A stretch of DNA of 64,000 nucleotides from CALCMJ01 sp964475415 (GTDB taxonomy: Bacteria; Bacteroidota; Bacteroidia; Chitinophagales; Saprospiraceae). Below, piece after piece: positions 46,902 to 56,281 of the stretch; within the stretch, counting starts at the first letter, position 1, and every line of letters begins with the position of its first letter. The stretch spans positions 9,324 to 73,323 of the forward strand of contig CAYYWZ010000013.1 of NCBI GenBank assembly GCA_964475415.1, given 5' to 3'. The notes under the pieces are model-generated. The model saw only the letters and a list, made by a program, of their open reading frames with translations, did no database searches and was not told the DNA's origin. Both the position numbers and the translations under genes were made by a program.

Positions 46902-47016
46902 ATCTAATTAAAATCTAATTTTGGACGCTAAAGTCTAATAAACCGCAATATTACCAAAAGAGTTTTGTATATCTAGGTTTTGTTACCTTGTTTCAAAATT
47001 TAATAAAAATATAGAA

Positions 47017-47733
47017 TTGAAGAAATTATCAGTTATCATTCCGGCTTATAATGAAGAAAGGACGCTAAGAAATATTCTTACTAAACTACATGAAGTAGAA
47101 CTAGATGGAGGTGTACAGAAAGAATATATTGTTGTCAATGATGCTTCCTCAGATAATACAGAGCAAGAGTATCAGCAATTTGTAAAAGATTTTCCAGCAA
47201 TAGACATCCATTATTATAAGCATGAAAAAAACCGAGGCAAAGGTGCAGCCTTACATACAGGCATAGCAAAGGCTACAGGAGATTATGTCATCATACAAGA
47301 TGCTGATCTAGAATATGACCCTAGAGAATTCAATATATTATTACAACCCATCTTAGAAGGTTTTGCTGATGTGGTTTATGGTTCTAGATTTATAGGTGGA
47401 AAACCTCATAGAATTCTCTTTTTCTGGCATAGTATAGGTAACAAGTGGCTTACTGCCCTTTCTAACATGTTTACCAATCTGAACCTTACAGATATGGAAA
47501 CCTGCTATAAGATGTGGAAAAGAGAAATAATCCAATCTGTGAAATTATACGAAAATAGATTTGGTTTCGAACCCGAAGTCACTGCTAAAGTATCTAGGCT
47601 AGAAAAAATAAGAATCTATGAAGTTGGTATTTCTTATTACGGAAGAACCTATGAAGAAGGAAAAAAAATAAACTGGAAAGATGGATTCCGTGCTATCTAT
47701 TGTATTCTAAAGTATAATATCTGGTCTAAATAA
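47017..47733 (+). CDS. Family 2 glycosyltransferase
   Basis: 238 residues. LSVIIPAYNEERTLRNIL N-terminal motif and DADLEYDP (DxD) near residue 90, plus a CYKMWKREI and GISYYGRTYEEGKK pair typical of dolichyl-phosphate-mannose-synthase-like enzymes that load a polyprenyl phosphate. TTG start at 47017, forced by the family N-terminus. The stop overlaps the ABC-F start by 1 base. Confidence 0.85.
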   Translation: MKKLSVIIPAYNEERTLRNILTKLHEVELDGGVQKEYIVVNDASSDNTEQEYQQFVKDFPAIDIHYYKHEKNRGKGAALHTGIAKATGDYVIIQDADLEYDPREFNILLQPILEGFADVVYGSRFIGGKPHRILFFWHSIGNKWLTALSNMFTNLNLTDMETCYKMWKREIIQSVKLYENRFGFEPEVTAKVSRLEKIRIYEVGISYYGRTYEEGKKINWKDGFRAIYCILKYNIWSK

Positions 47734-49589
47734 TGCAGTTACTTAATCTAGAAAATATAAGTAAGTCCTACGGAGAGAAAATTCTATTTAAGGATATAAA
47801 CCTATCTATTTCTCAGGGTCAGAAAATTGCCTTGCTAGCAAGAAATGGCTCTGGAAAATCTACTCTACTCAGAATTATTGCAGGAGAAGAAGCTCCCGAA
47901 GGAGAAAATGCCAGGATATACCTCACCAAGGATATAAGAGTAAGTGTCCTTAAACAAGAACCAGATTTCTTGCCTGAAGAAAGCATACACGAGATCATTT
48001 ATAATACCGATAACCCAAAAATAAAAACCTATCACGCTTATACTCAAGCACAAGAAACTAACAATGCAGCTGATATAGATGCCCTGAGTATAAGGATGGA
48101 TGAACTACAGGCCTGGGACACGGAATCTGTTATAGAAGAAACACTCGCTAAGCTCAATATAAAAAATCACTCCAAACTAGTATCAGAACTTTCTGGAGGA
48201 CAGGTAAAAAGATTAGCGATAGCTAGAATGATTTTAGAACAACCAGATTTTCTTATTCTGGATGAACCTACTAATCATCTAGATATAGAAATGATAGAGT
48301 GGTTAGAAAATTATCTGCAACAAAGTAGTATCACCTTGTTTATGGTAACGCACGATAGATATTTCCTAGATCGTATCTGTAATGAGATCATAGAACTGGA
48401 TCGTGGAGTGCTACACATCTATAGAGGTAATTATTCTGACTATCTAGAAAAGAAAGCACTTAGATCAGCTAATGAGGCGAGCAATCTAGATAAGATGAAA
48501 AAACTCTATAATAAGGAGTTACAATGGATAAGAAGACAACCCAAAGCAAGAGGTACTAAAGCTAAGTCTAGGGTAGATGATTTTGACAGGATCAGTGATG
48601 CGAGTAGTGTCAATCTCGATGAGGAACAAATCTCTCTAGACATCAAAAGTTCTCGACTAGGTTCCAAAATTCTGGAGGCTCATGCTATTTCTAAATCCTA
48701 TGGAGATTTAAAAATAATAGAAACTTTTTCTTACAAATTTAGAAAAGGAGAACGCCTAGGAATTGTAGGGCCAAATGGTGCTGGTAAATCAACCTTTCTG
48801 AATCTACTAACCCAAGAGATAAGACCTGATGCTGGTAAAATAGTTGTAGGCGACACCATAGAATTCGGTTACTATACCCAAGATGGTCTCAATCTAGATA
48901 ATGACAAAAGGGTTATCGATGTTATTAGAGATATAGCAGAATATATTCCCTTAGATAAAGGAAAAAAAATAACGGCCGAAAGCTTATTAGAAAGATTTCT
49001 TTTCTCTAGAGCGCAACAACAGGTCTACATTTCTCAGCTCAGTGGAGGTGAGAAAAGAAGGCTCTACTTGCTTACTATATTAATGAAGAATCCTAACTTC
49101 CTTATACTAGATGAGCCTACCAACGACTTAGATATCCTTACTCTGAATATACTCGAAGATTACCTCATGCAGTTCCCTGGTTGCCTACTCATCGTAAGTC
49201 ATGATCGATATTTCCTTAACAAGATGGTCGAACATCTATTTATCATAGAAGGTAATGGAAATATCAAAGATTATAATGGCAAGTACTCAGAGTATAGAGC
49301 TTCTAAGAAAAACACAACTAAAGAAAATAATGCTAGCGCCGAGCCTGCACCAGCTAAAAAGACCTCCGCTATAGATCATCAGGAAAGAAAAAAGATCAAA
49401 AATCAAATACGAAAGCTGGAACGGGAAATATCAAAACTCGAAGAACGAAAAACAGCTATTAACAATATGTTCCTTGATCCAGCTGGCCTCGACAATGACA
49501 AGATAACTACCCTATCACAAGAACTCGGTGAGATCAATTCGTCTATAGAATCTAAGGAGGAGCAATGGATGGGACTATCAGACGACTAA
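47733..49589 (+). CDS. ABC-F family ATPase (Uup-like)
   Basis: 618-residue soluble protein with two ABC domains (Walker A ARNGSGKST near 36; GPNGAGKST near 350), signatures ELSGGQ and QLSGGEKRR, an inter-domain linker and a C-terminal coiled coil (KNQIRKLEREISKLEERK). ABC-F proteins act on the ribosome; Uup-like members with this C-terminus also bind DNA. Likely cotranscribed with the GT2 gene. Confidence 0.9.
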   Translation: MQLLNLENISKSYGEKILFKDINLSISQGQKIALLARNGSGKSTLLRIIAGEEAPEGENARIYLTKDIRVSVLKQEPDFLPEESIHEIIYNTDNPKIKTYHAYTQAQETNNAADIDALSIRMDELQAWDTESVIEETLAKLNIKNHSKLVSELSGGQVKRLAIARMILEQPDFLILDEPTNHLDIEMIEWLENYLQQSSITLFMVTHDRYFLDRICNEIIELDRGVLHIYRGNYSDYLEKKALRSANEASNLDKMKKLYNKELQWIRRQPKARGTKAKSRVDDFDRISDASSVNLDEEQISLDIKSSRLGSKILEAHAISKSYGDLKIIETFSYKFRKGERLGIVGPNGAGKSTFLNLLTQEIRPDAGKIVVGDTIEFGYYTQDGLNLDNDKRVIDVIRDIAEYIPLDKGKKITAESLLERFLFSRAQQQVYISQLSGGEKRRLYLLTILMKNPNFLILDEPTNDLDILTLNILEDYLMQFPGCLLIVSHDRYFLNKMVEHLFIIEGNGNIKDYNGKYSEYRASKKNTTKENNASAEPAPAKKTSAIDHQERKKIKNQIRKLEREISKLEERKTAINNMFLDPAGLDNDKITTLSQELGEINSSIESKEEQWMGLSDD

Positions 49590-49645
49590 GCAGAGAGATT
49601 AGCAATCTATTTAGATCTATAAATCATAGCACATCTAAAAACAAA

Positions 49646-49670
49646 AAAACCTATCACAAGTGACAGGCTT
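49646..49670. terminator. Bidirectional hairpin between convergent genes
   Basis: Near-perfect stem around CCTATCAC / GTGACAGG (centre near 49658), with A tract on one side and T-rich on the other, between the ABC-F and TlpA stops. Confidence 0.55.
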
Positions 49671-49696
49671 TCTATTTCTTACAGATTATATATCTA

Positions 49697-50194
49697 TTAT
49701 TCAGCAATCTCTTTTATGTGATCTTCTAGTTCGTATTCATCACCTGGATTATATCCATTATGAGAATATACGATATTACCCTCGCCATCGATTAGAAAGG
49801 TTTGAGGTATTGTCTGGAAGTTCAGTGCTCTTTGTAGATCTTGCTTAGAGTCAGATAATACTGTATATGGCCAGTTTTTAGTAGCTACAATTCCTGGCAC
49901 CTTAGCCATCCCCCTAGCGTTATCAGTTGTAATTGCTATCAATTCTACGTCATACTCTTCTTGCCAATCTTCATATATATCTGCAATAGCGTCTAACTCT
50001 CGTTTACAAGGACTACACCATGATGCCCAGAAAGAGATAACCACTGGTTTACCCTTAGCAATGTAATCATATATCTCAACTGTGTGACCGTCTAATGTTT
50101 TAATGTTTGCCTTAGGAAAAGACTTGTCTCCCGAAACAAAAGAACATAGAAGCAGAATAGTTGAAGCGAAAAAGAAGGTCTTGAATATTTTCAT
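49697..50194 (-). CDS. TlpA-type thiol-disulfide oxidoreductase
   Basis: 165 residues with signal peptide (FKTFFFASTILLLCSFVSG). The thioredoxin fold has WASWCSPCKREL (CSPC redox motif near residues 59-62) and a GEGNIVYSHNGY strand. A periplasmic reductase. DUF6029 and Omp28 genes follow divergently on the plus strand, a grouping often seen in Bacteroidota. Confidence 0.9.
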   Translation of the reverse strand: MKIFKTFFFASTILLLCSFVSGDKSFPKANIKTLDGHTVEIYDYIAKGKPVVISFWASWCSPCKRELDAIADIYEDWQEEYDVELIAITTDNARGMAKVPGIVATKNWPYTVLSDSKQDLQRALNFQTIPQTFLIDGEGNIVYSHNGYNPGDEYELEDHIKEIAE

Positions 50195-50465
50195 TTTTTT
50201 TAAATTTGAACTCGTTAGTTTCTTAAATCTATAATTTTAGACGGGTTAATTACTTAATAAGGTCGATTCTTAACTATAAATTAACCAGAGATAGCTGCAA
50301 GTATATTAAAATTAACTTTGTAATAACTTTTTTAACTTGCAAAATCTATACAGTTATTTCATTTTTTATTTTTTTCACGACAATAAGCTCTTTTTAATAC
50401 TGAAATTTTGATAATCTATTAATCCTAAAGCACTTAAGCAAAACGGAAATACTACATTTACTATA

Positions 50466-52157
50466 ATGAAAACTACTATTCTTTACATTTTTTTATTCAT
50501 GCTAAGCTCTACAAGTCTTGTAGTAGCTCAAGACCAAGGACAACAAGCCGATATTGGTAGGTTTTCTGGAGCTCTTAATACGAATGCAAATGTATTCCTA
50601 AGAGATAGTCTTATAGGTGCATTTAATATACCACAATATGATAACCAGCTATTTGGTGCGGAAACTTGGTTAGACCTGCAGTATTCCCAGTTTGGATTTG
50701 ACATAGGTATAAGGTTTGACATGTTTAACAATTCTAATCTGCGTAATCCTAATGCATCGTACTCAGCAGAAGGAATCGGGAAATGGTTTGTCCGAAAGAA
50801 AATAGGAAAACTTGGCTTTACAGTAGGATCTATATATGATCAGATAGGAACAGGGATCATTTTTAGAGCTTTTGAAGAACGACCACTATTGATCGATAAT
50901 GCACTTATCGGTGCAATGGTTACTTATGATTTTAATGAGAACTGGCAGATAAAAGGATTCTCAGGTAGACAAAGAAATTTATTTGACATACACCCAGGTG
51001 TTATAAAGGGAATTAATCTAGAAGGTTTCTATAAGAAAGATGGAGCTAAGGTATCCTTTGCACCAGGTATAGGATTTGTCAATAGAACCCTAGGAGAAGA
51101 AACAGTAGAAAAACTACAAGGTGTATTTAAGGGATACCAAGAATCTGAAAGATCGAAAATAACCCATAACAACTACATGGGAACCGTATATAACACGCTT
51201 AATGCTGGGAAATTTGTATGGTATGTAGAAGGAGCGCTCAAGTCTTCTGATGTCTTCTTCAGTCCAGTAGATTCCTTATTAACATTTAACGGAGACTATG
51301 TTTTAGGGAAGTATATCAGAGAGCCTGGCAATATAATCTATACAAGTTTAAGCTATGCAACCAAAGGATTAGGTATTACGCTAGAAGCTAAACGTACAGA
51401 ATATTTTAATATCAGAACAGACCCTACCCTGACACAAATTAATGGTATAGTAAACTTCTTACCTCCTCTGACAAGGCAGAATGCCTACAGACTGACCACT
51501 AGATATGCTCCTGCAACACAGGATCTAAGCGAGCAAGGATTCCAAGCGGATATAACCTATGCTTTTGCCAAAAAAGCTACCGCTAATCTCAATGTATCTA
51601 ATATTACAGATCTAGATGGCAATCTTCTTTATAGAGAGATCTTCACTGAAATAAATTATAAATACAAGCGAGACTGGCAAGTGAAAACTGGGGTACAAGT
51701 ACAAAAATATAACCAAGAAGTATATGAGGTTAAACCTGAAGTGCCTATTGTAGAAACGGTAATACCTTATTTTGACTTCTTATACAAGTTTAATCGTAAG
51801 AGATCTCTAAGAACGGAGATTCAATATATGTTTATAGGAGATGATATAAATGCTGGGACCAAGCAAGATTATGGAGAATGGTTCTTTGCCCAACTAGAGT
51901 ATAGCATGGTACCTAACTGGACCTTTACAATTTCTGACATGTATAATATTGGACCAGGACTAAACTCACCTACTGATGAGAATGGAGAAAAACTTTCTCT
52001 ACATTATCCTAGAGTAGATGTCTTCTATACGCATCACTCTAATAGATTTTCACTGAGTTATGTAAAACAAGTAGAGGGTATTGTTTGTACTGGAGGAATC
52101 TGTAGACTGGAGCCTGCTTTTAGTGGATTCAAATTTGGACTAAGCTCGACATTCTAA
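50466..52157 (+). CDS. DUF6029 family outer-membrane protein
   Basis: 563 residues, signal peptide to about residue 21 (FMLSSTSLVVAQ), then alternating strands of a long beta-barrel (e.g. FGFDIGIRFDMF, WFVRKKIGKLGF) ending in FKFGLSSTF, a typical barrel C-terminus. Resembles DUF6029 proteins of Bacteroidota. The Omp28 gene follows by 15 bases, so they are one operon. Confidence 0.75.
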   Translation: MKTTILYIFLFMLSSTSLVVAQDQGQQADIGRFSGALNTNANVFLRDSLIGAFNIPQYDNQLFGAETWLDLQYSQFGFDIGIRFDMFNNSNLRNPNASYSAEGIGKWFVRKKIGKLGFTVGSIYDQIGTGIIFRAFEERPLLIDNALIGAMVTYDFNENWQIKGFSGRQRNLFDIHPGVIKGINLEGFYKKDGAKVSFAPGIGFVNRTLGEETVEKLQGVFKGYQESERSKITHNNYMGTVYNTLNAGKFVWYVEGALKSSDVFFSPVDSLLTFNGDYVLGKYIREPGNIIYTSLSYATKGLGITLEAKRTEYFNIRTDPTLTQINGIVNFLPPLTRQNAYRLTTRYAPATQDLSEQGFQADITYAFAKKATANLNVSNITDLDGNLLYREIFTEINYKYKRDWQVKTGVQVQKYNQEVYEVKPEVPIVETVIPYFDFLYKFNRKRSLRTEIQYMFIGDDINAGTKQDYGEWFFAQLEYSMVPNWTFTISDMYNIGPGLNSPTDENGEKLSLHYPRVDVFYTHHSNRFSLSYVKQVEGIVCTGGICRLEPAFSGFKFGLSSTF

Positions 52158-52172
52158 ATAAAATAAAGTATT

Positions 52173-52982
52173 ATGAAAAATATAATTTGTTTTCTGTTTT
52201 GTGTTCTTCTCATAAGTGCTTGCGAAGAGCAAATGGTTATAATAGAAGATTTTCAACTACCTAATTCTGATAGAGTTGTTCTTATAGAAGAATTGACAGG
52301 TGTAAAATGTCCTAACTGTCCTGCAGGAAGTTCAGAGCTTTCTAGATTGATAGAGTTATATGAGGGTAAAGTTATAGGTGTGGGTATACATGGAAAATTC
52401 TTATGTACACCATTGGACAACAGTGCTTATGATTTTAGAAATGAATTTGCTGAAGAATTAGAAAAGAACTTATCTTGGCTAGGAAAACCTGCAGCTGTTA
52501 TTAATAGGATACAGTTTGATGATCAAGATTTTGAAGGGATAGATGTACCTGCTTTATGGCAGGGATATGTAGAAGCAGAATTCGAGAAGGTAGTAGAAGC
52601 GGATCTTGTTTTAGAAAAAACATATGACCCAGCTACCCGAGAACTAGAAGTAAGAGTTCGTGCTGTTGGAAGAGTAGATATAAATGAAGACCTCAATGTA
52701 AGCGTTCTACTTACAGAAAGTCATATCATAGATGCTCAGCTAGATCAGACAGTCAATATTCCAGACTACGAACATAACCATGTAATGAGAACTATGCTAA
52801 CTAGCGCTAGCGGAAATGCTTTAGCTCCTTCATTAGCGACAGGTGAAATTGTAACGAGAACATTTAGCTACACTCTGCCTCCAGAAGATGGTACTTGGAT
52901 AGCAGATAACATGGAAGTTGTAGCTTTTATACATAGCCCGACACACGTATTACAAGCTGCTGAAGCCCATGTGATGGATTAG
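52173..52982 (+). CDS. Omp28-related outer-membrane lipoprotein
   Basis: 269 residues. Lipobox FCVLLISAC (Cys16), then a thioredoxin-like domain with the CPNC motif in LTGVKCPNCPAGSSELSRL near residues 42-60, and a C-terminal beta-sandwich. Omp28 proteins occur with TlpA reductases and DUF6029 barrels. Role probably in redox handling of surface proteins, by inference. Confidence 0.85.
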   Translation: MKNIICFLFCVLLISACEEQMVIIEDFQLPNSDRVVLIEELTGVKCPNCPAGSSELSRLIELYEGKVIGVGIHGKFLCTPLDNSAYDFRNEFAEELEKNLSWLGKPAAVINRIQFDDQDFEGIDVPALWQGYVEAEFEKVVEADLVLEKTYDPATRELEVRVRAVGRVDINEDLNVSVLLTESHIIDAQLDQTVNIPDYEHNHVMRTMLTSASGNALAPSLATGEIVTRTFSYTLPPEDGTWIADNMEVVAFIHSPTHVLQAAEAHVMD

Positions 52983-53097
52983 TCCCTATTCATTTTTTAG
53001 GACCTATGGTGTGAGTATTTTAGCTCACTCTACCCTACCTATATGAATATGCTGTAGATCGGAAAGTGCATATGATCTTAATTAAGCCCTACAAGAT

Positions 53098-54846
53098 ATG
53101 TTGATACGATTACTGTCAATCATATGTATATTATATTCTAGTTCCCTTGTTGGACAGGAGGGACTTTCTTTCTATGAAATAAAAGCAATTGTAATAGATA
53201 AAGAAACTACTACACCCTTGCCTTATGCTACCATCTTCAACCGACAACAACTTACTGGAACAGCAACTAATGAAAATGGTTATTTCGAACTACCCGCTTG
53301 TAAGTTAGGTGATACACTACTAATCTCATACCTGGGATATGAAGAATATATCTATGTGGTTAGCAACCCTTCTCCTCAGACTATTGCTTTAGCACCGAAC
53401 ACACTTTTTATAGATGAAATCACAATCACTGCGGATGATAATTATCTCTATGATATGTTATCTAAAGTTTCTAAAAACAAACGTACAAAAAGTAAGACCG
53501 CAAAAACTTATTTTTATCTTGAATCAGAGCTATTAGATAGCCAAGTAGAAATAATAGAAGCTTATTATAATGGAGAGTATACAGATCATACAATAGAAGA
53601 GCTTCACATAAAAAAAGGGCGGATAGCATCAAGACCCTTCGATAATAAATATTTCTTATCTGCTGAATCATCTAAACTCTTTTCTATGCATAATCTATTT
53701 GAGCGAAGGAAAGATTTTCCCATCAATCCTTTTTCTCTAGGTAAACGTGCTTTGAAAAAAAAGTATTTTCTTGATTTAATTGAAAAATACAAACAGGGAG
53801 ATTCTGAGATCTATGTGATAACTTACAAACCCAGAAATACTAATAATAACGCTTTTCAAGGTACCATATGGATAGACCGCAATAGAAAAGAATTAAAAAA
53901 AATACACTTATCAATAACTGATACAGCGATACATCCTTTTATCCCGTGGCCAAGTAAAGAAAATGAAATATTGCAGGTGGATATGGATATTACGAAGACC
54001 TATTCAACAATCGATAGCGAAGCTTTCTTGGATGGGATAGACTTTATATATAATTTTAAATATCTAGATCGGTTGAAGCAAGAAGTAAGTGTGAAGACAC
54101 AGGCTTACCTAAAGCCTTATGATTACAATGCTTCTTTTAGCATTCCTATGTTTGACTTTTCTAAGCAACTATTTGGACTAGAGGACTATCGAGATATGTC
54201 AGTAGCTCCATATGATTCTATATTTTGGAATAATGTGAATGAGTTTAGACTATTCGAAAAGATAAATATGGTAGACAGCTTTATGGAAGATAACTATATG
54301 TCTGGTGGTAAATTAATTACAGCTGAAAGTGATGAAAAACTACAACTAGAATTCCCCTATCTGATATGGAATAAAGACCGTATAGAAATGAAAGAAGCAC
54401 CGCCTAAGGTTATTACTAGATCAATGAAAACGAAAGAATATGAAGCAGATAGATATCATCTAAACATAAAACTATATATGGATTGTAATACCATCTCCGA
54501 TTTTTATAATTGTCAAACTGTGGCCATATTAGATCCAGTAGATAGTTACTTTCATTTTTATATGACGAACACCGAGCTAGCTTTTATCAATATGAATTTT
54601 GATCTCATGGAAATTCAAAGAAGAAAACTAGAGGAGGAAATAAATAGTTTAACCCAAGAGGACTTAGAAAAAAGAAAAGAACTCCACAATAAAAATATAA
54701 AAGCATATCAAGACCTGAGGAAACAATTCGTAAGAGAAACGAATAGAGGTAAAAAGTATACAGCAATGAAAAAGTGGAATCTCTATATATTAGATCAACT
54801 AGAAGTAGATAATTTTAAAGTCTTCGATCTTTATGATAAAAAGTAA
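53098..54846 (+). CDS. Carboxypeptidase-regulatory-like domain protein
   Basis: 582 residues, signal peptide to about residue 20. A CarboxypepD_reg-like beta domain covers residues 28-110 (YEIKAIVIDKETTTPLPYATI, NENGYFELPACKLGDTLLISYLGYEE). The remaining 470 residues resemble the DUF5686-like region of TonB-associated outer-membrane proteins but are not recognised with certainty. No plug domain or TonB box seen. Confidence 0.65.
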   Translation: MLIRLLSIICILYSSSLVGQEGLSFYEIKAIVIDKETTTPLPYATIFNRQQLTGTATNENGYFELPACKLGDTLLISYLGYEEYIYVVSNPSPQTIALAPNTLFIDEITITADDNYLYDMLSKVSKNKRTKSKTAKTYFYLESELLDSQVEIIEAYYNGEYTDHTIEELHIKKGRIASRPFDNKYFLSAESSKLFSMHNLFERRKDFPINPFSLGKRALKKKYFLDLIEKYKQGDSEIYVITYKPRNTNNNAFQGTIWIDRNRKELKKIHLSITDTAIHPFIPWPSKENEILQVDMDITKTYSTIDSEAFLDGIDFIYNFKYLDRLKQEVSVKTQAYLKPYDYNASFSIPMFDFSKQLFGLEDYRDMSVAPYDSIFWNNVNEFRLFEKINMVDSFMEDNYMSGGKLITAESDEKLQLEFPYLIWNKDRIEMKEAPPKVITRSMKTKEYEADRYHLNIKLYMDCNTISDFYNCQTVAILDPVDSYFHFYMTNTELAFINMNFDLMEIQRRKLEEEINSLTQEDLEKRKELHNKNIKAYQDLRKQFVRETNRGKKYTAMKKWNLYILDQLEVDNFKVFDLYDKK

Positions 54847-54864
54847 TAGTGCGGTAAGAACATT

Positions 54865-55152
54865 CTATGACTTCATCCGTAATCTATGAGGACTCGTCTT
54901 AGGAATACGTTCGATAACACCTCTTGCTTCTAGATCTAATTTGACAGATACAACATACCAGCCCACCTTGCCATCAAACGATGCTGACAATTCACTTACT
55001 GCTAGATCATTTAAGTCTTGATAGGATATCTCTTTATGTTTTTTGATCGTTTTGAGAATATAAGATTTTATAAACTCATACTTACTTACTAGAATATTAA
55101 CACCGTTTTTCCCTTGAGGATGCATCGTAAGAATTCGTTCAGTATCTTTCAT
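54865..55152 (-). CDS. Small conserved protein, DUF6958-like
   Basis: 95 residues (MKDTERILTMHPQGKNGVNI...), with a helical winged-helix-like layout and a C-terminal ERIPKTSPHRLRMK. It resembles the DUF6958 family; low-level certainty. Possibly DNA-binding. Convergent to the large gene upstream. Confidence 0.55.
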   Translation of the reverse strand: MKDTERILTMHPQGKNGVNILVSKYEFIKSYILKTIKKHKEISYQDLNDLAVSELSASFDGKVGWYVVSVKLDLEARGVIERIPKTSPHRLRMKS

Positions 55153-55209
55153 GTCAATCTATTTTGAAAAACTAAAATAGAAAAAATCGATTTTTGAAAT
55201 TCGAATTTG

Positions 55210-56094
55210 CTACAATTTTATAATACGCCTTGTTAAGGGATAATTATCTCCTTGTATTTTGATTAAATAAAATCCTGTATCAAGATGACTTAGATCTAGG
55301 TGAAAATAATTCTGCACCATTGAACCAGAAAGAATCTCAGCCCCTGAAATCGTATATAAACTAAAGCTTCTCATTTTCTCCATTTTTACGGTGAGCCTTT
55401 CATACGTAGGATTAGGAAATATTTCTACCTTCAAATCCTCAGGTCCATCTTTTGTATCTGTTAGAAAACGCTCTTCGCAAGACACCCCTTCTGGATAAGT
55501 AAACTCACCATTCTTATAACAATCAAAATTATTTCTTCCACCACCTAACATACAACCATCTAGATTCCAGAAAAGATATCCGTTTTCTATCTGACCTATA
55601 CTTTCTAAAATTATAAATTCATCATACGGTCCTTCTTCATGCCCATCTATGCATATCTTTTGTCCATGCCATGTTCTATAAGATTCACCTGCTATTTCTA
55701 TTGTCTTAATACTATCTACAGATAATTGTAAATAAGGGCCATCATCACCTGCATAGATTTCCATCATATCAGAAGGAGTCATATTAAAATCTAAAATTAG
55801 ATTTCCATTAACAAAAACAGAATCATTATTAATGTGCAGTAAACCAGTATCAGTCAGTTCTGTGATTTCTCCCATGAAAGATTGATGAAAATATTTCCAC
55901 CTATATTTTTTGTAATTGATATTTTCTATAAGTGTATCCTTTTCTATACCTATCTGCGTCCAGCCAGAGCCATCTCCACTATGATGCTCAAAATTATAGC
56001 GCCAGTAGGAACCTGGAGTCCCGAATTGATTCTGAGCTATAGTCCCCTGACTAAAAATAAATATTACAAACACCACTTTGTATATAATTCGCAT
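55210..56094 (-). CDS. T9SS-sorted secreted protein
   Basis: About 294 residues with signal peptide (MRIIYKVVFVIFIFSQGTIAQ; ATG at 56094 chosen over the ATG at 56133, whose extra residues are not signal-like). Middle part unknown (PGSYWRYNFEHHSGDGSGW). The C-terminal Por sorting domain reads EIFPNPTYERLTV, FSLYTISGAEI, LDTGFYLIKI and ends RRIIKL. Cargo for the T9SS, to which porQ here belongs. Confidence 0.8.
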   Translation of the reverse strand: MRIIYKVVFVIFIFSQGTIAQNQFGTPGSYWRYNFEHHSGDGSGWTQIGIEKDTLIENINYKKYRWKYFHQSFMGEITELTDTGLLHINNDSVFVNGNLILDFNMTPSDMMEIYAGDDGPYLQLSVDSIKTIEIAGESYRTWHGQKICIDGHEEGPYDEFIILESIGQIENGYLFWNLDGCMLGGGRNNFDCYKNGEFTYPEGVSCEERFLTDTKDGPEDLKVEIFPNPTYERLTVKMEKMRSFSLYTISGAEILSGSMVQNYFHLDLSHLDTGFYLIKIQGDNYPLTRRIIKL

Positions 56095-56252
56095 AGGCTC
56101 CGATAATTTAATGATCAAATCGATGTTGCACATCAGAATATAAGCATTTCTTTAATCTAAAGATTGATTATTATAGTTTTACACTTTTTCAAGACTAATA
56201 AGCTCTTATAAAGAAACAAGACTAACTCTATTCTAATAACTTATCATTTACC

Positions 56253-56260
56253 TATCTTTG
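56253..56260 (+). promoter_or_regulatory. -7 element before pheT
   Basis: TATCTTTG, exact Bacteroidota -7 consensus, 21 bases before the ATG at 56282. No TTTG at N19 was found. Confidence 0.4.
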
Positions 56261-56281
56261 TTGCACTAAAATTGTAAGTAG

